Assembly: GCA_004762125.1 (NCBI GenBank)
Contig: SIHQ01000001.1
Span: forward strand, 1 to 64,000
Origin: Oceanospirillales bacterium
GTDB lineage: Bacteria > Pseudomonadota > Gammaproteobacteria > Pseudomonadales > Endozoicomonadaceae
Direction of reading: 5' to 3'
Length of the DNA stretch: 64,000 nucleotides
In this document: positions 59,947-64,000 of the stretch, piece by piece
Layout: the number at the start of each line of letters is the position of its first letter
How positions within the stretch are numbered: the stretch's first letter is position 1
Notes under the pieces: model-generated
Seen by the model: only the letters and a program-made list of their open reading frames with translations
The model's database searches: none
What the model was told of the DNA's origin: nothing
Made by a program: the position numbers and the translations under genes

Positions 59947-60022
59947 TGGTGGGTCGTGTGGGATTCGAACCTACGACCAATTGGTTAAAAGCCAACTGCT
60001 CTACCAACTGAGCTAACGACCC
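59947..60022 (-). tRNA. tRNA-Lys (UUU), copy 2
   Basis: Identical in sequence to the other three Lys genes, with encoded CCA. It is exactly 246 bp from copy 3. Confidence 0.98.
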
Positions 60023-60072
60023 AAATCAGTCAGATACTCTTTGCAAAGAGATAATCTGAAAGATTTTTAATA

Positions 60073-60148
60073 TGGCTCCTCGAGCTGGACTCGAACCAGC
60101 GACCAATAGATTAACAGTCTACTGCTCTACCAACTGAGCTATCGAGGA
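60073..60148 (-). tRNA. tRNA-Asn (GUU), copy 1
   Basis: 76-nt cloverleaf with acceptor TCCTCGA/TCGAGGA, anticodon loop CTGTTAA (GUU) and encoded CCA. Confidence 0.98.
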
Positions 60149-60192
60149 ACTGTTCTGAATAATCTCTCTTTATCAAAGAAAAACTAATTGTA

Positions 60193-60268
60193 TGGTGGGT
60201 CGTGTGGGATTCGAACCTACGACCAATTGGTTAAAAGCCAACTGCTCTACCAACTGAGCTAACGACCC
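60193..60268 (-). tRNA. tRNA-Lys (UUU), copy 3
   Basis: Same sequence as copies 1, 2 and 4. Part of the 246-bp Lys-Asn repeat unit. Confidence 0.98.
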
Positions 60269-60318
60269 AAATCAATCAAATACTCTTCGCAAAGAGACAA
60301 TCTGAAAGATTCTTAATA

Positions 60319-60394
60319 TGGCTCCTCGAGCTGGACTCGAACCAGCGACCAATAGATTAACAGTCTACTGCTCTACCAACTGAGCTATCGAGGA
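60319..60394 (-). tRNA. tRNA-Asn (GUU), copy 2
   Basis: Same sequence as Asn copy 1, 246 bp away. The spacer to the adjacent Lys gene (about 44 bases) is also identical to that of copy 1. Confidence 0.98.
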
Positions 60395-60438
60395 ACTGTT
60401 CTGAATAATCTCTCTTTATCAAAGAAAAACTAATTGTA

Positions 60439-60514
60439 TGGTGGGTCGTGTGGGATTCGAACCTACGACCAATTGGTTAAAAGCCAACTGCTCTACCAAC
60501 TGAGCTAACGACCC
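60439..60514 (-). tRNA. tRNA-Lys (UUU), copy 4
   Basis: Same sequence as the other Lys copies, 246 bp from copy 3. Its upstream spacer differs from the repeated ones. Confidence 0.98.
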
Positions 60515-60584
60515 AAGGCGTCTATTGAACACGTAATCCAATAAACTTTCAACTCTTACCTTTCAGATAACAGTCGAAGAAATA

Positions 60585-60660
60585 TGGCTCCTCGAGCTGG
60601 ACTCGAACCAGCGACCAATAGATTAACAGTCTACTGCTCTACCAACTGAGCTATCGAGGA
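60585..60660 (-). tRNA. tRNA-Asn (GUU), copy 3, promoter-proximal
   Basis: Same sequence as the other Asn copies, first gene of the array. It lies 266 bp from copy 2, outside the exact 246-bp period. Confidence 0.98.
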
Positions 60661-60740
60661 ACTACAGCAATCAATGCCAAGCTTAATGCTTCGTTGAGTG
60701 CTTGCCGATGGTGTGTTTTCGTCACCACCTGACGGCAGCG

Positions 60741-60769
60741 AATATTAATGAGATTTCAGGCTGAGTCAA
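60741..60769 (-). promoter_or_regulatory. Stable-RNA promoter of the tRNA array
   Basis: Minus-strand TTGACT (60769-60764), 17-base spacer and AATATT (60746-60741) are followed directly by the GC-rich discriminator CGCTGCCG. This is the layout of growth-rate-regulated rRNA/tRNA promoters. Transcription would begin about 73 bases before the first tRNA-Asn. Confidence 0.75.
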
Positions 60770-60872
60770 GTTTTAATCCAGCACTTATATTTAAAAATCG
60801 CAGAAAACAGTAAAAACACCAACAACTACAGAGTATCAATTCGTTTTCACGAAGCCACACTCGTAGAAATAG

Positions 60873-60898
60873 AAAAAGCAGCCCAAAGACCGCTTTTT
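60873..60898 (-). terminator. Terminator of the peroxiredoxin gene
   Basis: AAAAAGC / GCTTTTT stem with a partly paired interior, 25 bases past the stop. The minus-strand side ends in TTTTTCTATTTC. Confidence 0.7.
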
Positions 60899-60922
60899 CA
60901 TTTTCTCGAAAGTGAATCAGTC

Positions 60923-61525
60923 TTACAGACCGTCAGCACTCTCGGATAGGTACTTGGCAACACCTTCAGGAGAAGCGTCCATACCTTTGTCACCTTTGTT
61001 CCAACCAGCTGGGCAAACTTCGCCATGCTCTTCATGGAACTGCAGTGCTTCAACCAGACGAACCAGCTCGTCCATGTTACGGCCCAGTGGCAGGTCGTTT
61101 ACGATCTGTGAACGAACAACACCGTTCGTGTCGATCAGGAACGCACCACGGAAAGCAACACCGCCTTCAGACTCAACGTCATAGGACTTGCAGATGCCGT
61201 GAGTGATGTCAGCAGCCAGAGTGTACTTAACCTGACCAATACCGCCTTCATTCACTGGAGTGTTACGCCAAGCGTTGTGAGTGAAGTGAGAGTCGATAGA
61301 TACACCGATTACTTCAGTGTTCAATTCCTTGAACTTCTCGATGCGGTGATCCATAGCGATCAGCTCGGAAGGACAAACAAAAGTGAAGTCCAGTGGGTAG
61401 AAGAATACGATGCCGTATTTACCGCGAATGGCTTCGGAGAGTGTAAACTCTTCAACGATGTCGCCATTGCCCAGTACAGCAGGAACTGTAAAGTCAGGAG
61501 CCTTCTTGCCAACCAGTACGCCCAT
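60923..61525 (-). CDS. 2-Cys peroxiredoxin (AhpC/TSA family)
   Basis: Thiol peroxidase reducing hydrogen peroxide and alkyl hydroperoxides. The 200 residues have the peroxidatic C51 in FYPLDFTFVCPSE, the resolving C171 in GEVCPAGW, the GGIGQVKYTLAADITHGI strand and RSQIVNDLPLGRN. It is a typical dimeric 2-Cys type, closer to the Prx I/TSA branch than to enterobacterial AhpC. The ATG at 61525 follows a GGAGATGC sequence. It is near a monothiol glutaredoxin gene, a neighbourhood also seen in Pseudomonas (ahpC to grxD region). Confidence 0.95.
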   Translation of the reverse strand: MGVLVGKKAPDFTVPAVLGNGDIVEEFTLSEAIRGKYGIVFFYPLDFTFVCPSELIAMDHRIEKFKELNTEVIGVSIDSHFTHNAWRNTPVNEGGIGQVKYTLAADITHGICKSYDVESEGGVAFRGAFLIDTNGVVRSQIVNDLPLGRNMDELVRLVEALQFHEEHGEVCPAGWNKGDKGMDASPEGVAKYLSESADGL

Positions 61526-61704
61526 GAATGCATCTCCAAAAATAATAAATTACTTGCGGCAGACAGCTTAGCTTGCCATGACCGCTCTTTATAAAAGCAA
61601 AATAATGATACACCCGATAACGGTTATAGCCTATAAAGCACCGCATAAATCGCTATGAATTTTCTCTTTCTTGAAATAGGTAAAAACTATCAACAAGAGA
61701 TTTT

Positions 61705-61924
61705 AAATACGGAGAGTCATCAACAACCAGAACTGTATTGGAAAAGTATTGAATTCGACGGTATTCAGATACTAAATCAGATAGGGCGTTAGTAGAAGGG
61801 AGACAAAAAAACTCATGGAGAATGAAAAGGAAAGATTGGAACTCCTGCTGGCTTTTCCAAGAACATTCCAACCGCCATGAAGAACGCAGGACAGAATAAC
61901 CAGGAAGAAAGTCAAAAGTGTCAT
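61705..61924 (-). pseudogene. EamA/DMT transporter pseudogene, N-terminal remnant
   Basis: From ATG 61924, with GAGGG six bases upstream, the minus strand reads MTLLTFFLVILSCVLHGGWN, then VLGKASRSSNLSFSFSMSFF and a second helix ending TPYLI. This is the first 50 residues of an EamA-type drug/metabolite permease (LHxxWNxxxKAS signature). It stops at a TAG (61774-61772). The same frame then continues YLNTVEFNTFPIQFWLLMTL, still transporter-like, to a TAA at 61705. The usual eight further helices are missing. Confidence 0.65.
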
Positions 61925-62064
61925 AAACCCTCACAAATAAGGCCTCCATAAAGGAAGCCTTATCAGAGTAGTAAAGCAGGTATCAACTCAATACCCGTTG
62001 CCTTTGAAGATGTGTCGCTGTTAACTCACACCTTTAAATCCTTTAAGTATGTGTAAGTGCACAC

Positions 62065-62400
62065 TTACTCTTCAGATTCTTCTTTCTTGCCAACAGCTTC
62101 CTTGATCATTTTCTGCAAGTCACCGCTATTGTGCATATCGATCAGGATATCGCTACCGCCGACCAACTCACCTTTTATCCACAGTTGTGGAAAAGTAGGC
62201 CAGTTCGCATACTTAGGCAGATTTGCACGAATTTCCGGATTAGCCAAAATATCCACAAAAGCAAACTGCTCACCACAAGACATCAGCACCTGAATAGCCT
62301 TGGATGAAAAGCCGCACTGTGGCAACTTTGGAGAGCCCTTCATGTACAGCAGGATATCGTGAGATTCGATCTGCTCTTTTATTTGCTCCATGATATCCAT
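62065..62400 (-). CDS. grxD: Monothiol glutaredoxin (Grx4 type)
   Basis: Binds and hands on [2Fe-2S] clusters and takes part in iron homeostasis. The 111 residues have the monothiol active site CGFS at 29-32 (PQCGFSSKAIQVL), preceded by LLYMKGSPK. The WPTFPQLWIKGELVGGSDI loop holds the cis-proline and glutathione-binding residues. Length matches GrxD. The ATG at 62400 follows GAGGTGATGTC. Confidence 0.96.
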   Translation of the reverse strand: MDIMEQIKEQIESHDILLYMKGSPKLPQCGFSSKAIQVLMSCGEQFAFVDILANPEIRANLPKYANWPTFPQLWIKGELVGGSDILIDMHNSGDLQKMIKEAVGKKEESEE

Positions 62401-62486
62401 GACATCACCTCATCAATTGCTTAAGTTAATACTGGCACGCATTCTAAAGAAAATACCTGACTATCACCATAGGTTATAGCCTCCCT

Positions 62487-63305
62487 CTACTGCTTTAGGG
62501 CAGCCTTATACAAGGGTTGGACCTTGGTAATGTTAGCCCTGAGGCCGGTAATCCGTGTGTCGTGGGAAGGATGAGTACTCATAAACTCAGGCGGTTGCTG
62601 CTTGCTCTCCTTAGACATTTTCTGCCAGAGCGTAACCGCAGCATCGGGGTTATAACCGGCACGTGCCATGAGCTCCAGGCCAATCAAGTCGGCTTCTGCC
62701 TCGTTAGTACGGCTGTTTGGCAATGTCAGTCCATAGTTGATGACGGTATCCGTCAGCTGGTTATTAACATTAATACCAAAGAGAGCGCCTGCTACGTCTT
62801 TACTTAATTGCAGTGCGTAGGCTCGGGACATGGCTTCACGACTGTGTTCACGAAGCGCATGGGCCATCTCATGGCCCATAATGGCTGCTATCTCATCATC
62901 GTTAAGCTTAAGTTTATTGATGATGCCACTGTAGAACATGATTTTTCCACCAGGCATGCAGTAAGCGTTAAGCTGCTCACTCTCTATCAGGTTTATCTGC
63001 CAATTCCAGCCAAGAGCATCATTTCTGTATATACCCACCTGCGCAGACAGCTTTTTACCAATACGGCGAAGTTTCTGTACCTGAACCGTATTCTTATTGA
63101 GTTTGCTGTCTTTGCGCCCTTTGGAAAGAGCATCCTTATAGGCATCAGCAGCCATCGTATTCACCTGCTGCTCAGAGAGCAGAGTAAACATGCGCTGCTC
63201 ACGGTCAACACCAATAGCCCCACTAGATGTGGTAGAAATCGACTGACAGCCTGCCAGAAATACCGGCAGGAGAATTGATAGAGTAAAGGGTTTTAGCCAC
63301 TTCAT
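62487..63305 (-). CDS. M48-family lipoprotein metalloprotease
   Basis: Zinc protease of the envelope, resembling E. coli LoiP/YcaL, likely involved in outer-membrane quality control. The 272 residues begin with a lipoprotein signal (LAGC, lipid-modified C20). The catalytic HEMAH is at 145-149 inside IAAIMGHEMAHALREHSRE. The third zinc ligand lies in TNEAEADLIGLELMARAGY (about E202-E204), and the C-terminal STHPSHDTRI is the usual substrate-pocket segment. All zinc ligands are present, so it should be active. The ATG at 63305 is well placed for the signal peptide. Confidence 0.93.
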   Translation of the reverse strand: MKWLKPFTLSILLPVFLAGCQSISTTSSGAIGVDREQRMFTLLSEQQVNTMAADAYKDALSKGRKDSKLNKNTVQVQKLRRIGKKLSAQVGIYRNDALGWNWQINLIESEQLNAYCMPGGKIMFYSGIINKLKLNDDEIAAIMGHEMAHALREHSREAMSRAYALQLSKDVAGALFGINVNNQLTDTVINYGLTLPNSRTNEAEADLIGLELMARAGYNPDAAVTLWQKMSKESKQQPPEFMSTHPSHDTRITGLRANITKVQPLYKAALKQ

Positions 63306-63351
63306 TGTGTTCTTTTATCCTTGGATACCCCTTTTAACTGGCAAGATCAGA

Positions 63352-64000
63352 TCATAATGACGTCAACCATTGATCCAGCCTTTGACAAGCCTTTACCAGT
63401 TTGGGGCAATATTCTTCAATAAAGTTATCGGGCAGCGACTCATCACCAGAAACAGAAAGAGCTCTGCTACCGTCAAAGTCAACATATGCCATGCGAGTAT
63501 AAAGCTGTTCCGGTGCCATGCCAAAATCTGTACCCGGTAATATGGCAACACCCGTTTCTGACAGCAACCTCGCACATAAGTCAGCGTCCGAATGAGTGCC
63601 TTGCTGAATCAGCTTATCCCGCCACTGCCCAAAACCTGCAAAAAGATAGAAACCACCAACAGGATGAACCATTTCCAACCGGCTTACCCTGAACTCTTGT
63701 GTCATAAACGACGCTATTTCCCCTAATACTTGGCGAGTACCTCGCAAATAGGCACCCAATGCCGGAGAGGGTGAAAAGGCCGTGCAGGCAGCGTACTGTG
63801 TCGGTGCGCTGATAGACGTAAAGGTTTCACTGGCTATGACTGCCATAGCATCCTGCAGAACTCTCAGTTCATCAGGAAACACCATCACTCCCAGTCGCCA
63901 CCCCCCGGCATCGCACCATTTACTTAAACCACTGCTAATAACGGTACCTTCCGGATAATACTCAGCGATTGATGTATGTTTTCCATCAAAAGCTGTTTCA
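63352..64000 (-). CDS. Class I/II pyridoxal-phosphate aminotransferase, partial
   Basis: The minus-strand frame is open from the window edge to the stop at 63352, giving the C-terminal 215 residues. The PLP lysine is in VISSGLSKWCDAGGWRLGV. The later substrate-binding region is FYLFAGFGQW...LSETGVAILPGTDFGMAP. The C-terminal small domain ends ACQRLDQWLTSL. The N-terminus lies outside the window. The donor and acceptor cannot be told from this part; aspartate- or alanine-type enzymes share the fold. The ATG at 63888 is internal and not the start. Confidence 0.88.
   Translation of the reverse strand, partial: ETAFDGKHTSIAEYYPEGTVISSGLSKWCDAGGWRLGVMVFPDELRVLQDAMAVIASETFTSISAPTQYAACTAFSPSPALGAYLRGTRQVLGEIASFMTQEFRVSRLEMVHPVGGFYLFAGFGQWRDKLIQQGTHSDADLCARLLSETGVAILPGTDFGMAPEQLYTRMAYVDFDGSRALSVSGDESLPDNFIEEYCPKLVKACQRLDQWLTSL

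Noticed and set aside
59793-60660. CRISPR-like array of regularly spaced repeats
   Set aside because: The repeats are full tRNA cloverleaves with encoded CCA, not short repeats with unique spacers.
61653-61949. 98-codon minus-strand ORF between peroxiredoxin and grxD
   Set aside because: Another frame over the same bases gives EamA transporter sequence with a ribosome site, so this ORF is a shadow of that pseudogene.

Overview
The window is chromosomal DNA of a gammaproteobacterium of moderate GC content. Three blocks keep the gene order known from Pseudomonas: dsbD-aroQ-accBC-prmA-(DUF3426)-dusB-fis-purHD-retS; hemE-gltDB-aroBK-pilQPONM / mrcA-maeB-nuclease-rpmE-priA; and ubiEJB-hisIE-tatAB-rsmE. 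The order, mid-40s GC by eye, a eukaryote-like domain protein and decaying accessory genes fit an Oceanospirillales relative such as Endozoicomonas. That placement is inference; no rRNA gene is present to confirm it.

Layout. 1-403: an IS607-type serine resolvase gene with an internal in-frame deletion. 633-9658: pyrophosphatase, DsbD, dehydroquinase, acetyl-CoA carboxylase AccBC, PrmA, a zinc-ribbon membrane protein and dusB-fis. 9849-15303: purH, purD and a RetS-like hybrid kinase with a degenerate ATP-binding domain. 15352-24631 (minus): hemE, gltD, gltB, aroB, aroK. 24832-29862 (minus): the type IV pilus alignment/secretin operon pilMNOPQ, divergent from mrcA (PBP1A). 32742-39499: malic enzyme, secreted nuclease, L31, PriA, a DUF2059-like protein and RsmE. 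39496-44929 (minus): an unknown protein where tatC is expected, then TatB, TatA, HisE, HisI, UbiB, UbiJ, UbiE. 45128-50990 (minus): a KAS III enzyme, an OGFr-NADAR two-domain protein and PEP carboxylase. 51188-52018: a small graveyard (epimerase pseudogene and an unknown remnant). 52083-59569 (plus, one exception): YfcZ-like protein, AlkB-like dioxygenase, DTW tRNA-modifying enzyme, ArnT-like glycosyltransferase, nucleoid protein YejK, a periplasmic protein, a methyltransferase (minus), a DUF3094 protein and NADH dehydrogenase II. 59793-60660 (minus): a tandem array of four tRNA-Lys and three tRNA-Asn genes behind a stable-RNA-type promoter. 60923-64000 (minus): peroxiredoxin, an EamA transporter pseudogene, monothiol glutaredoxin, an M48 lipoprotein protease and a partial aminotransferase.

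Most of the window is core metabolism and envelope biology: fatty-acid, purine, histidine, shikimate, heme, glutamate and ubiquinone synthesis, cell wall and pili. The outstanding accessory gene is the 630-residue protein at 46354-48246, which joins an opioid-growth-factor-receptor-type domain (otherwise best known from animals) to a NADAR domain of NAD/ADP-ribose biology. Other points of interest are tatAB without an adjacent tatC, a terminator-like hairpin overlapping the start of the nuclease gene, two copies of an imperfect palindromic repeat, and the duplicated tRNA array.
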